DNA of 27,833 bases, taken from positions 1-27,833 of the forward strand of contig JBAZCI010000016.1 of NCBI GenBank assembly GCA_041671025.1. The letters are read 5' to 3'. Positions 15,824 to 22,276 of this stretch are shown in pieces. Every line of letters begins with the position of its first letter. Position 1 is the first letter of the stretch. The notes under the pieces were generated by a model. It saw nothing but the letters and a program-made list of their open reading frames with translations, made no database searches and was not told the origin of the DNA. Both the position numbers and the translations under genes were made by a program. Source of the DNA: JBAZCI01 sp041671025. Lineage in GTDB: Bacteria; Patescibacteriota; Patescibacteriia; UBA10025.

Positions 15824-16465
15824 ATGGGATACTTTTCTTCAACTGATGGCAAGGTGCACATATCTGCTGTTCACTATTTGCGGCAATCGGATCCGGTCAT
15901 GAACAAGCTGGTGAAAGCTATAGGCGTATTTCGTGTTCCACGTGAAGCACAGACATTTCGGACGCTCGCCGAGGCGATCATGTCTCAGCAGATATCCGGT
16001 AAAGCGGCCGCGTCAATCATTAAGCGGTTTCGTTTGCTTGCTCCGCACCGCCGATTTCCACGGCCGGAAGATGTTGTGGCCTTTTCAGCACGTCAGATGC
16101 GCGGCGCCGGTTTATCACGGGCAAAAGTAACGTATATCAAAGATCTTGCACGCAAAACGCTGTCGGGCTATGTCGCCATCCGCACGTTACACACATTGAG
16201 CGATGAAGAGGTGATTACGCATTTGATACAAGTGAAAGGCATCGGCCGATGGACGGCCGAAATGTTTCTCATGTTTGCGATGGGCAGGCCGGATGTTTTC
16301 CCTACAGATGACCTGGGAATTCAAAACGCGTTGATCCGCGCATATCGGTTGCGCAAACGACCGACGAAAAAACGGATGTTGCAGATTGCGAACGGTTGGC
16401 GGCCGTATCGAACGCTCGCCAGTTTGTATCTGTGGCGAAGCGTGGATCAGGTGATGGGGGGATAA
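15824..16465 (+). CDS. DNA-3-methyladenine glycosylase II (AlkA-like)
   Basis: A 213-aa HhH-GPD base-excision enzyme. It removes alkylated purines from DNA. Visible features are LAEAIMSQQISGKAA (48-62), the helix-hairpin-helix VKGIGRWTAEMF (137-148) and the catalytic loop FPTDDLGIQ with Asp163. It lacks the FeS cysteines of Nth/MutY and the N-terminal beta domain of E. coli AlkA, like the compact AlkA/MAG group. A GTG at 15812 is in frame, but the GGAGGG at 15807-15812 overlaps it; the ATG at 15824 lies 11-12 nt downstream and is preferred. No terminator separates it from the palindromes that follow. Confidence 0.87.
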   Translation: MGYFSSTDGKVHISAVHYLRQSDPVMNKLVKAIGVFRVPREAQTFRTLAEAIMSQQISGKAAASIIKRFRLLAPHRRFPRPEDVVAFSARQMRGAGLSRAKVTYIKDLARKTLSGYVAIRTLHTLSDEEVITHLIQVKGIGRWTAEMFLMFAMGRPDVFPTDDLGIQNALIRAYRLRKRPTKKRMLQIANGWRPYRTLASLYLWRSVDQVMGG

Positions 16466-16479
16466 ATTATCATACGTAG

Positions 16480-16529
16480 GCCGGATTCTGAATCCGGCGT
16501 AGAGGACAGTGCGGGATTCAGAATCCCGC
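16480..16529. repeat. Two related perfect palindromes
   Basis: GCCGGATTC-T-GAATCCGGC (16480-16498) and GCGGGATTC-A-GAATCCCGC (16511-16529). Each has a 9-bp arm and a 1-nt centre, with a shared GGATTC/GAATCC core and 12-nt spacing. No T-run follows, so they look like REP/BIME-type repeats rather than a terminator. Confidence 0.8.
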
Positions 16530-16555
16530 CTCAGCTGGAGTAATAAAATCCACGC

Positions 16556-16585
16556 TTGACTCCGCTTGCCCTTCTTTGTTAAGGT
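16556..16585 (+). promoter_or_regulatory. Promoter of the CDP-alcohol phosphatidyltransferase gene
   Basis: TTGACT (16556-16561), 18-nt spacer, TAAGGT (16580-16585) followed by AGGCGGA. The -10 is poor, but the same arrangement recurs before the M32 peptidase gene. Confidence 0.5.
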
Positions 16586-16620
16586 AGGCGGAAGTCTTTT
16601 GTTCTTTTGAGGAGGTGAAT

Positions 16621-17208
16621 ATGCGGATAAACCCCGCAAACGCTATCAGCGTACTCCGAGCATGTTTTGCGTTCTGGATTGCATACCTGCTGTTGGAAGT
16701 CCGGACGAGTCCCGCATTGGTTATCGCAGCCGCCGCGGTGCTTGTCGCAATACTGCTTGATGCGTTCGATGGTGTCATTGCGCGCCAGTACGGGTGCATG
16801 AGCAAGATCGGGGAATTGAGCGATATCTACGCTGATCATATTCTGGCCAATGTGCTGTGGGTAACGCTTGCATATCTCGGGAGCGTATCGATCTGGGTGC
16901 CGCTGGTAACAACAACGCGCGATTTAACTGTAGATTGTATGCGGCAGGTACATCAGTGCGCCACCAATCAAAACGGTTTTGAGCAGGTGAGGCAGACGCG
17001 ATTGCACTGGGTTGTCGATTCGCGATTCATGCGTGCGTTTTACGGAGCGCTCAAAATGTTTTCCTGGATGGCGTGCATTGTTTCGCTCTATTACCCAGTG
17101 GGGTATGTCCTGCAGATTCTTGTTTTGTTCACCGTCGGCATTTGTTTTGTACGGGCGATTCCCGCGGTCGCCGCGAGCTGGAGGCATGTAATCTTTCGAC
17201 CTGTGTAA
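16621..17208 (+). CDS. CDP-alcohol phosphatidyltransferase (phosphatidylglycerophosphate synthase-like)
   Basis: A 195-aa membrane enzyme with the complete family signature D-x2-DG-x2-AR-x8-G-x3-D-x3-D at 47-72 (Asp47, Asp50, Gly51, Arg55, Gly64, Asp68, Asp72), which binds CDP-diacylglycerol and metal. About five or six membrane segments are visible (for example 10-27, 31-48, 75-95, 146-165 and 168-185). It should transfer a phosphatidyl or similar group to an alcohol such as glycerol-3-phosphate; the acceptor cannot be read from sequence. The segment at 110-135 (CMRQVHQCATNQNG) is polar and unusual. ATG 16621 has AGGAGG five nt upstream; the in-frame GTG at 16615 lies inside that site. Confidence 0.85.
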   Translation: MRINPANAISVLRACFAFWIAYLLLEVRTSPALVIAAAAVLVAILLDAFDGVIARQYGCMSKIGELSDIYADHILANVLWVTLAYLGSVSIWVPLVTTTRDLTVDCMRQVHQCATNQNGFEQVRQTRLHWVVDSRFMRAFYGALKMFSWMACIVSLYYPVGYVLQILVLFTVGICFVRAIPAVAASWRHVIFRPV

Positions 17209-17228
17209 ATGCATGGGTCGGTTTTTTT
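17197..17228 (+). terminator. Terminator overlapping the end of the phosphatidyltransferase gene
   Basis: CGACC (17197-17201) / GGTCG (17216-17220) then GTTTTTTT. The left arm lies inside the coding end. Confidence 0.7.
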
Positions 17229-17241
17229 ATTTTGTGTATGT

Positions 17242-17267
17242 GGCTAGGTCGAGGGACCTCGCCTGCC
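17242..17267. repeat. REP-like hairpin, copy 1
   Basis: GGTC-GAGG-GACC followed by TCGCCTGCC. It matches the element at 23241-23266 in 18 of 26 positions with no gaps, and the differences fall largely in the four loop bases. Both copies lie just behind a terminator. Confidence 0.5.
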
Positions 17268-17288
17268 CGTGTTGTACTATATGATGTC

Positions 17289-17318
17289 TTGACGTTTATG
17301 CTCTGATGTTGCTAAGGT
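17289..17318 (+). promoter_or_regulatory. Promoter of the M32 peptidase gene
   Basis: TTGACG (17289-17294), 18-nt spacer, TAAGGT (17313-17318) followed by AAGCGGA. The layout and flanking bases equal those of the promoter at 16556-16585. Confidence 0.5.
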
Positions 17319-17391
17319 AAGCGGATTCACGGAAACAGGGGAATCTTTGTTTTCAAAACAAAAACCACTTATAAAACGTTAGGAGGGTGCC

Positions 17392-18810
17392 ATGACGGCA
17401 CACGAGAACTTTAATAAATTACGTGATTTACTGTTCACGTCCAGTGCATTGGATTGTGCGGGAGGACATGTCGACTGGGATGAGCGGACGCAAGCGGCTC
17501 CGGGAGCACGGGATGCCAAATCGTTAATCAGATCCGTCGTTTCTCGAATGGCGCACGAAGCTTTTGTCAACGATGATGTTGGCAATTTGCTTGAGCAGCT
17601 GGGCGCAGAGCATGAAGGTTTGACATCCGAGCAGGTCATGATCATCGATTGGCTCCGCATGTGCTATGCTCGGGCAAGGGCACTGTCCCCCGAATTTGTC
17701 GCCCGAAAAGTGAGCGTTACGTCCGAAGCGACTGCCGTGTGGGAAAGAGCCCGCAAGTCGAATACATGGGAAGAGTTCCGCGAGTACTTACGTGTAGTGA
17801 TTGAGGTTACCCGGGAAGAGGCCATCCTGTATGGTGCGGATGAAAACGATCCGGATTCGTTGTATACGGCCCTACTCGGGAGTTATGAACCGGGTATGAC
17901 GACAGGACGAGTTCGCGAGTTGAGTACCAAGATTTGCGCTTGGCTCAAGGCATTCTTGGAGCAGATTCAGCAGTCTACTACTCAGCCCAATACCGCGCTT
18001 CTCGAAGGAAATTTCCCGCAAAGCGCACAGGAGATGCTATGCCGGGCACTGGTGACTGACATTGGATATGATTTTAATTGTGGTCACCTGACATCGACAA
18101 CTCACCCGTTCTGTACCGGACTCGGCCCCGGCGATGTTCGTATTACCACCCGGTATATGAACACTAAGTTCAGCGCATCTGTCTTTGGTACGCTTCATGA
18201 AGCGGGCCACGCGATGTACACACAGGGGATTTCTCCAAGTCTGAACTGGATGATGCCGTGCGGATTTCTCTATTCGCTTGGACTGCACGAATCGCAGTCG
18301 CGGATGTGGGAGAACATGGTCGGACGATCATACGCTTTTTGGAAGTTCGCATTTCCGATGCTACGGATGGCGTTTCCGCAATTTGCCAAGACGGAGCTTA
18401 GCGAATTCGTTTTCGCCATCAATGCCGTTCGACCCAGCCCGATCCGAGTCGAAGCGGACGAAGTAACGTACAATCTGCATATCGCGTTTCGCGTTTTACT
18501 GGAGATCAAATTGATTTCCGGCGAGCTGTCCGTCGAAGATTTGCCGGAAGCGTTCGCAGATATGATGGAGGAATACGTGGGGTATCGTCCGAAGACACTT
18601 GCCGAGGGAGTATTGCAGGATGTGCATTGGGGTAGTGGTCTCCTTGGCTACTACATCACATACATGTTGGGCAATCTCGCAGCCGCTCAGCAATTCAGTA
18701 CATTTGCTTCCAAGCATGATGATTATGAATCCATGTTTGGAAAGGGCTATTTCTACGAGCTTCTCGAGTTCTTACGTGAGAACGTGCATCCGTTCGGATT
18801 CGTTAAATAG
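17392..18810 (+). CDS. M32-family metallocarboxypeptidase (Taq carboxypeptidase type), ended early by TAG
   Basis: The 472-aa reading frame encodes a cytoplasmic zinc carboxypeptidase with broad specificity. Family motifs are HPF (238-240), DVRITTRY (249-256 region), the zinc site HEAGH (269-273) and GLHESQSRMWEN (297-308, with Glu300 as third ligand), plus DVHWGSGLLGYY near residue 410. AGGAGGG stands 4 nt before the ATG. M32 proteins are about 500 aa and end with a TGE-x-LNPE...KY-x-LY segment. Here that segment is present but lies after an in-frame TAG. The truncated protein lacks about 35 C-terminal residues, while all catalytic residues remain. Confidence 0.88.
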   Translation: MTAHENFNKLRDLLFTSSALDCAGGHVDWDERTQAAPGARDAKSLIRSVVSRMAHEAFVNDDVGNLLEQLGAEHEGLTSEQVMIIDWLRMCYARARALSPEFVARKVSVTSEATAVWERARKSNTWEEFREYLRVVIEVTREEAILYGADENDPDSLYTALLGSYEPGMTTGRVRELSTKICAWLKAFLEQIQQSTTQPNTALLEGNFPQSAQEMLCRALVTDIGYDFNCGHLTSTTHPFCTGLGPGDVRITTRYMNTKFSASVFGTLHEAGHAMYTQGISPSLNWMMPCGFLYSLGLHESQSRMWENMVGRSYAFWKFAFPMLRMAFPQFAKTELSEFVFAINAVRPSPIRVEADEVTYNLHIAFRVLLEIKLISGELSVEDLPEAFADMMEEYVGYRPKTLAEGVLQDVHWGSGLLGYYITYMLGNLAAAQQFSTFASKHDDYESMFGKGYFYELLEFLRENVHPFGFVK

Positions 18811-18918
18811 CTCGATCAGGCACTAATCGATGCTACCGGCGAGCCGCTCAATCCGGAACACTGGTTCAGGTATATTAAGGAGAAGTATACCGAACTTTAT
18901 GTGTTACCGCAGGATTAA
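18811..18918 (+). other. C-terminal extension of the M32 peptidase behind an in-frame TAG
   Basis: In the same frame, 35 codons after the TAG (18808-18810) lead to a TAA at 18916-18918. They encode the conserved family ending (DATGEPLNPEHWF, YIKEKYTELY). With them the protein would be about 508 residues, the normal length. The intrinsic terminator follows this TAA, not the TAG. The TAG is therefore a recent nonsense mutation, a sequencing error, or a leaky stop (context AAA-TAG-C). Confidence 0.8.
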
Positions 18919-18945
18919 TCGCATTGCACGTTTTCATAACATAAC

Positions 18946-18974
18946 GTCGAGGTCTACGGATCTCGACTTTTTTT
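18946..18974 (+). terminator. Terminator of the M32 gene
   Basis: GTCGAGGTC (18946-18954), TACG loop, GATCTCGAC (18959-18967) with one G-U pair, then a run of seven T. Confidence 0.9.
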
Positions 18975-18991
18975 GTGTTCTCAACCTGACC

Positions 18992-19020
18992 TTGACTCGG
19001 CTGGTGCTTCGCTGTACCGT
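18992..19020 (+). promoter_or_regulatory. Promoter of the zinc-ribbon gene
   Basis: TTGACT (18992-18997), 17-nt spacer, weak -10 TACCGT (19015-19020). Confidence 0.5.
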
Positions 19021-19051
19021 GCAGTCAAACAGTTCAAACCTGGGAGGGTAC

Positions 19052-19237
19052 ATGTTTGATACGTGTCCAAAGAGTCCGGACGGCAAGCATACGCAATTCG
19101 GTCCTCACTGCGGGTATTGCGGTGAAAAAGTTCGCCCAGCAGGGCCGTTAACGCGGTGCGACCAGCTTGCGCATGACGCTTACACGAAAAAAGGTTACGA
19201 ATTTTGCCCCCAGTGCGGCAAGGATCCGAAAGCCTAA
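19052..19237 (+). CDS. Small zinc-ribbon protein, 61 aa
   Basis: A longer frame begins at 18830, but the real start is the ATG at 19052 with GGGAGGG a few nt upstream and a promoter between. The protein has Cys5, then CGYCGEK (first CxxC knuckle), one further Cys (TRC), and CPQCGKDPKA at the C-terminus (second CxxC knuckle), plus several histidines. This fits one or two zinc ribbons and suggests a nucleic-acid or protein adaptor. No known family is assigned. It is a single-gene unit with its own terminator. Confidence 0.72.
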   Translation: MFDTCPKSPDGKHTQFGPHCGYCGEKVRPAGPLTRCDQLAHDAYTKKGYEFCPQCGKDPKA

Positions 19238-19239
19238 AG

Positions 19240-19266
19240 CCCGAAACTTTCAACTCGGGTTTTTTT
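19240..19266 (+). terminator. Terminator of the zinc-ribbon gene
   Basis: CCCGA (19240-19244) / TCGGG (19255-19259) followed by seven T. Confidence 0.85.
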
Positions 19267-19287
19267 ATATTCATGTTGTAAATTTTG

Positions 19288-19296
19288 TGCTAAAAT
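19288..19296 (+). promoter_or_regulatory. Extended -10 promoter of the PCD gene (leaderless)
   Basis: TG-C-TAAAAT, six nt before the ATG at 19303; no clear -35. Confidence 0.6.
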
Positions 19297-19302
19297 ATAC
19301 AC

Positions 19303-19665
19303 ATGACTGACAATCTCCGAACGAAGCGATGTATCCCGTGTGAAGGAGGAATTCCGCCGCTCCCTGATGACAAAATTCAGGAATTTTTAGTGCAGGTGCC
19401 GGGATGGCATATTGTTGAAACAGATCAGCAGGGGAAAAAGATAAAAACCCTTCAAAAACGGATGACATTCAAGAATTTTCGAGATGCGATGGCTTTTTTG
19501 AGACAAGTTGAAGAACTTGCTGAATCAGAGGGGCATCATCCCGACTTTTGCGTGCATTACAATCGTGTCGATTTTACGCTGTGGACGCATGCCATTTCCG
19601 GCCTTCACGACAATGATTTTATTTTGGCTTCAAAAATTGATCACATACAACAACTGGATTCTTGA
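19303..19665 (+). CDS. Pterin-4a-carbinolamine dehydratase
   Basis: A 120-aa PCD/DCoH-type protein. The core KRMTFKNFRDAMAFL (52-66), SEGHHPDF (75-82), VDFTLWTH (88-95) and GL-x2-NDF carries the active-site histidine pair and the WTH histidine of the family. It dehydrates 4a-hydroxytetrahydropterin in pterin recycling; related proteins act in molybdopterin or folate metabolism. About 45 residues precede the core (two cysteines in RCIPCEGG), as in many bacterial PCDs. No aromatic amino acid hydroxylase is nearby. The start was chosen from the extended -10; a leaderless mRNA is predicted. Confidence 0.9.
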   Translation: MTDNLRTKRCIPCEGGIPPLPDDKIQEFLVQVPGWHIVETDQQGKKIKTLQKRMTFKNFRDAMAFLRQVEELAESEGHHPDFCVHYNRVDFTLWTHAISGLHDNDFILASKIDHIQQLDS

Positions 19666-19676
19666 AATCCAACCCG

Positions 19677-19760
19677 CCCCGGTAACCTCGTTGCCCTCAA
19701 GATATTGTGTTCACTTCAAGCGCACAACATCAGAGTTCAATCGGACCGGGGATTTTTTTT
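19677..19760 (+). terminator. Branched terminator behind PCD
   Basis: Outer stem CCCCGGT (19677-19683) / ACCGGGG (19745-19751) followed by a run of eight T. The long loop holds a second hairpin (GAT-A-TTGTG / CACAA-C-ATC). It is unusually long for a simple terminator and could also be the 3' end of a small RNA. Confidence 0.6.
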
Positions 19761-19766
19761 GTTTTA

Positions 19767-20291
19767 TTAAAATAATTTCCCAATCTCTTCCCAAATGAAA
19801 TATTGATAGGGAGGTTTGTGGTATTTTGTAGGTAATTCGTCTTTGATTGGATTGTGTTTGATATATTTGATGATTGTTTCGAGATATTGATGAGTTGAAA
19901 TAATACGAGTATGGAATCTTTTTTGAAAAAAATAAAAATTATTTTCACCTTGATCACGAATTGTAATGATAAAATATGATTTGATTGAATGCATTAATTT
20001 GGAGATTGTATTATTATTCCGAGCGTACCCCTCTGTGGGTGCGCTCCGGTGTATATCGGGGAGCGCAGGCAGAGACGCCTGCGCTCGGTATTTGGTAACA
20101 ATCAATATGTGTACGTGGTCGGGCATAATTTGATATGACAGAATCATAAATCCTTTTAATAGGGCAGATTTGAACATGATATTTGATAGTGACTCGGCAT
20201 ATTTATGAATAGAAAATAACTTAAAGTATGCCCGTGTACGGAACGTCACAAAATATGGATATTCGGTTTGGTAGATTCGCCGTTGTGTCAT
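19767..20291 (-). CDS. REP-associated tyrosine transposase (RAYT, IS200-like Y1 family)
   Basis: A 174-aa protein starting MTQRRIYQTEYPYFVTFRT; an ATG 18 codons upstream is in frame but adds nothing family-like. The HUH metal motif is in MPDHVHILI (His-Val-His at about residues 59-61). The catalytic tyrosine is expected in the C-terminal helix (THQYLETIIKYI) and the ending has the NPIKDELP segment. RAYTs cut single-stranded REP hairpins and are usually single-copy domesticated transposases. Between HVHILIVTKY and NTISKLMHSIKSY lie about 24 residues not typical of the family, encoded by palindromic repeats (20016-20087). The frame stays open across them. No terminal inverted repeats or target duplication are seen. 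Confidence 0.85.
   Translation of the reverse strand: MTQRRIYQTEYPYFVTFRTRAYFKLFSIHKYAESLSNIMFKSALLKGFMILSYQIMPDHVHILIVTKYRAQASLPALPDIHRSAPTEGYARNNNTISKLMHSIKSYFIITIRDQGENNFYFFQKRFHTRIISTHQYLETIIKYIKHNPIKDELPTKYHKPPYQYFIWEEIGKLF
20021..20086. repeat. Pair of REP-like hairpins inside the transposase gene
   Basis: GAGCGTACCC-N6-GGGTGCGCTC (20021-20046, one G-T pair) and GAGCGCAGGC-N6-GCCTGCGCTC (20061-20086, perfect). Each has 10-bp arms and a 6-nt loop. The linker overlaps a third near-palindrome, CCGGTGTATATCGG (20046-20059). The arrangement is that of a BIME, and it lies in frame in the transposase coding sequence. Confidence 0.85.
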
Positions 20292-20304
20292 ATAGCAAAA
20301 ACCG

Positions 20305-20322
20305 CCGATGTACATCGGAGTG
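20305..20322. repeat. REP-like palindrome upstream of the transposase
   Basis: CCGATG-TA-CATCGG plus AGTG. It matches the minus-strand sequence CCGATATACACCGGAGCG from inside the transposase gene (20059-20042) with three transitions in 18 positions, in opposite orientation. On the minus strand it is followed by CGGTTTTTG and may also terminate the upstream reductase operon. Confidence 0.65.
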
Positions 20323-20349
20323 AATGCGGATATACAATATACCAAAGTA

Positions 20350-21069
20350 TTACAACCCCGTAAACTTTTCGGACAAAATTTGTTCTTTGGGAATATTGAG
20401 ACTTTGTAGAAGCGTGATCATTGCCTCTACCATTCCGGGCGGCCCGACGATCATATATATCGAATTCGGTATGTCTTTGACCGTCTCTCGCAATAGCGAT
20501 TCATTAATCAGTCTCGTCTCGCCTTTCCATCCATGCTCCGGATTTTCACTCGTCATGGTGGGAACAAAATGAAAATTGGGAATCTCCTGTTGATATTGTC
20601 CAAGTTCATCCGAATATGCGGCCGTTTTACAACACAAATTCGAGTAAATCATCGTGATGGCATATGACGACTTACTGTCCAGCACATATTTTAATATACT
20701 GCGAAACGGCGTGACGCCGACACCGCCAGCCAAAAATACGATATGCTTTGAGGTATCGGTCGGCAGGACAAATTTACCCGCAGGACCGATAATGCTGAAC
20801 GGCGTGCCTTGCGGCGCGTGCTGGAGGCTTTGCTTGTAGGCTGACGGTCCGACACGCATGGTGATTTTGAGTTCAGATTCTGTCGGGGAGGAGGCGAATG
20901 ACATAACCCGGCGATTGCCGCGCTTGTCATTCATCGGCTGGTTCTCGTACACCCAGGTGCAAAATTGCCCGGCTTGATAGGTGAACTCTGCCGGCTTTTG
21001 AAACAGACATTCAATCGTATTGTCTGCGATGTGGTGAACGGAAAGCAGTTCGGTTTTAAATTGCGGCAT
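20350..21069 (-). CDS. FAD/NAD(P)-binding oxidoreductase (ferredoxin-NADP reductase fold)
   Basis: A 239-aa protein with the two domains of the FNR superfamily. The FAD domain has RRVMSFASSP (53-62, R-x-x-S flavin motif) and GPAGKFVLP. The NAD(P) domain has FLAGGVGVTPFRSIL (G-x-G-x-TP) and IYMIVGPPGMVEAM near the C-terminus. There is no [2Fe-2S] or globin domain, so the electron partner is a separate protein. It starts 8 nt after the stop of the zinc dehydrogenase gene and is presumably co-transcribed. The pair could link alcohol or polyol oxidation with a flavin electron relay. The exact donor and acceptor are not readable. Confidence 0.85.
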   Translation of the reverse strand: MPQFKTELLSVHHIADNTIECLFQKPAEFTYQAGQFCTWVYENQPMNDKRGNRRVMSFASSPTESELKITMRVGPSAYKQSLQHAPQGTPFSIIGPAGKFVLPTDTSKHIVFLAGGVGVTPFRSILKYVLDSKSSYAITMIYSNLCCKTAAYSDELGQYQQEIPNFHFVPTMTSENPEHGWKGETRLINESLLRETVKDIPNSIYMIVGPPGMVEAMITLLQSLNIPKEQILSEKFTGL

Positions 21070-21077
21070 AGCGAGTG

Positions 21078-22091
21078 TTAATCAAACCGGATGACCGTTT
21101 TAATTCGTTTGTCTGCGTATGAGCTTGCCTCGACAAACGCCTGCGGTGCATCAGCGGCCGTGTACGTGTGGGTAATCAGGCTTTTGAGGTCAACTTTTTC
21201 TCTCGCGACCAAATCAATCGCATCGGGGAATGTGTGGGCACATGTCCATGAGCCGAATACGCCCAATTCTTTTTTGATAATATTCATCATGGTAATTTTT
21301 GTGGGAGATGAAAATACTCCCAGTAAAAATACTCTGCCTGCGCGTCGGGCAATCTGGAAGCTCATCTCTGCGGTTGCCTCTGTGCCGACCACTTCATATA
21401 CGAGGTCAAATCCTTCGATATGAATTTCTTTCATTCGTTTTTCAACGCTCTCTGTTTTGGAATTAATCGCGTGCTTGATCCATCCGTGAGATTTTGCAAA
21501 TGATAATGCCGTGCTTCGAATATCAATGCCCGTCACAAAAGCTCCCGCAGACGTCAGGATTTGGTCAACGAGAAGTCCGATGGGACCCTGGCCGACTACA
21601 GCAACGCGCTTATCGAGGAGAAATCCGGATTCTTTAACCGCGTAGAGTGCGATGGATAATGGCTCGATGAGCGCCGCTTCGTCAAAGCTTATTGATTTAG
21701 GAAACGGGTATACGAGCGATGCGGGAATCGAGAGATATTCTGCAAGGGCGCCTGCACGGTGGAGGCCGATTACTTGCGCGCGGGTACACAAATTCGGTCT
21801 GCCCATTTTACAATATGAACATTTTCCGCAGGTGACGACATGTTCACCGACGACGCGCTGACCGACGGTAACGTTGCGCACGTTCTTTCCGATTTTTGCA
21901 ACAATTCCGGAGAACTCATGACCGATAATTGCATTTTTTGGCATCTTCATACCGCCGCGGTAAATATGCAGGTCTGTGCCGCAGATACCGACTGCTTTGA
22001 TCTGCATCAATACGTCATCAGGCCCTATCACGGGCTTGGGCACATCGGCGTAGGTAATTTTTTCTTTACCTTGAAAAATAAGAGCTTTCAT
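21078..22091 (-). CDS. Zinc-dependent alcohol/polyol dehydrogenase
   Basis: A 337-aa medium-chain dehydrogenase. The catalytic zinc site is GICGTD (Cys37) and GHE (His58, Glu59); the structural zinc cysteines are 88, 91, 94 and 102 (TCGKCSYC...C). The nucleotide site is VVGQGPIGL followed by an acidic GIDIR, which favours NAD+ over NADP+. It is clearly different from the tdh product in this window (no long insertion after the first zinc ligand) and resembles the sorbitol/threonine/butanediol dehydrogenase group. The substrate is unknown. No Shine-Dalgarno is seen; a TATATT about 19 nt before the ATG may be a -10 without a good -35. Confidence 0.85.
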   Translation of the reverse strand: MKALIFQGKEKITYADVPKPVIGPDDVLMQIKAVGICGTDLHIYRGGMKMPKNAIIGHEFSGIVAKIGKNVRNVTVGQRVVGEHVVTCGKCSYCKMGRPNLCTRAQVIGLHRAGALAEYLSIPASLVYPFPKSISFDEAALIEPLSIALYAVKESGFLLDKRVAVVGQGPIGLLVDQILTSAGAFVTGIDIRSTALSFAKSHGWIKHAINSKTESVEKRMKEIHIEGFDLVYEVVGTEATAEMSFQIARRAGRVFLLGVFSSPTKITMMNIIKKELGVFGSWTCAHTFPDAIDLVAREKVDLKSLITHTYTAADAPQAFVEASSYADKRIKTVIRFD

Positions 22092-22203
22092 AAGCGGGTA
22101 GAGCTAATGAATATAGTGGTAACAAAATAAATCGATGCATTTCACCAGTAAATTGTATCACAGCTGATCGATAAGATGAAATGTGCAGATGCGCTCAAAA
22201 GAG

Positions 22204-22232
22204 TTGACATGACGGGGAAATGTTGATACAGT
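22204..22232 (+). promoter_or_regulatory. Promoter of the transporter gene
   Basis: TTGACA (22204-22209), 17-nt spacer, TACAGT (22227-22232). Transcription near 22239 excludes the ATG at 22220 as start. Confidence 0.75.
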
Positions 22233-22276
22233 ATGTTGAAAATTGCTATTTACATTCTATGGGAAGGGAAGTCCAC

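Noticed and set aside
18808..18810. General reassignment of TAG to an amino acid
   Set aside because: TAG is the natural stop of the HAD, methyltransferase, lipoprotein and small membrane protein genes, each followed by a fitting gene boundary.
18830..19051. N-terminal extension of the zinc-ribbon protein
   Set aside because: The stretch overlaps the M32 C-terminal extension, terminator and promoter; the GGGAGGG site points to ATG 19052.
19508..19798. 96-aa ORF overlapping the PCD gene
   Set aside because: It is out of frame with a clear PCD gene and runs through a terminator.
20016..20087. CRISPR-like repeats in the transposase gene
   Set aside because: Only two hairpins with different inner arms, no regular spacers and no cas genes.
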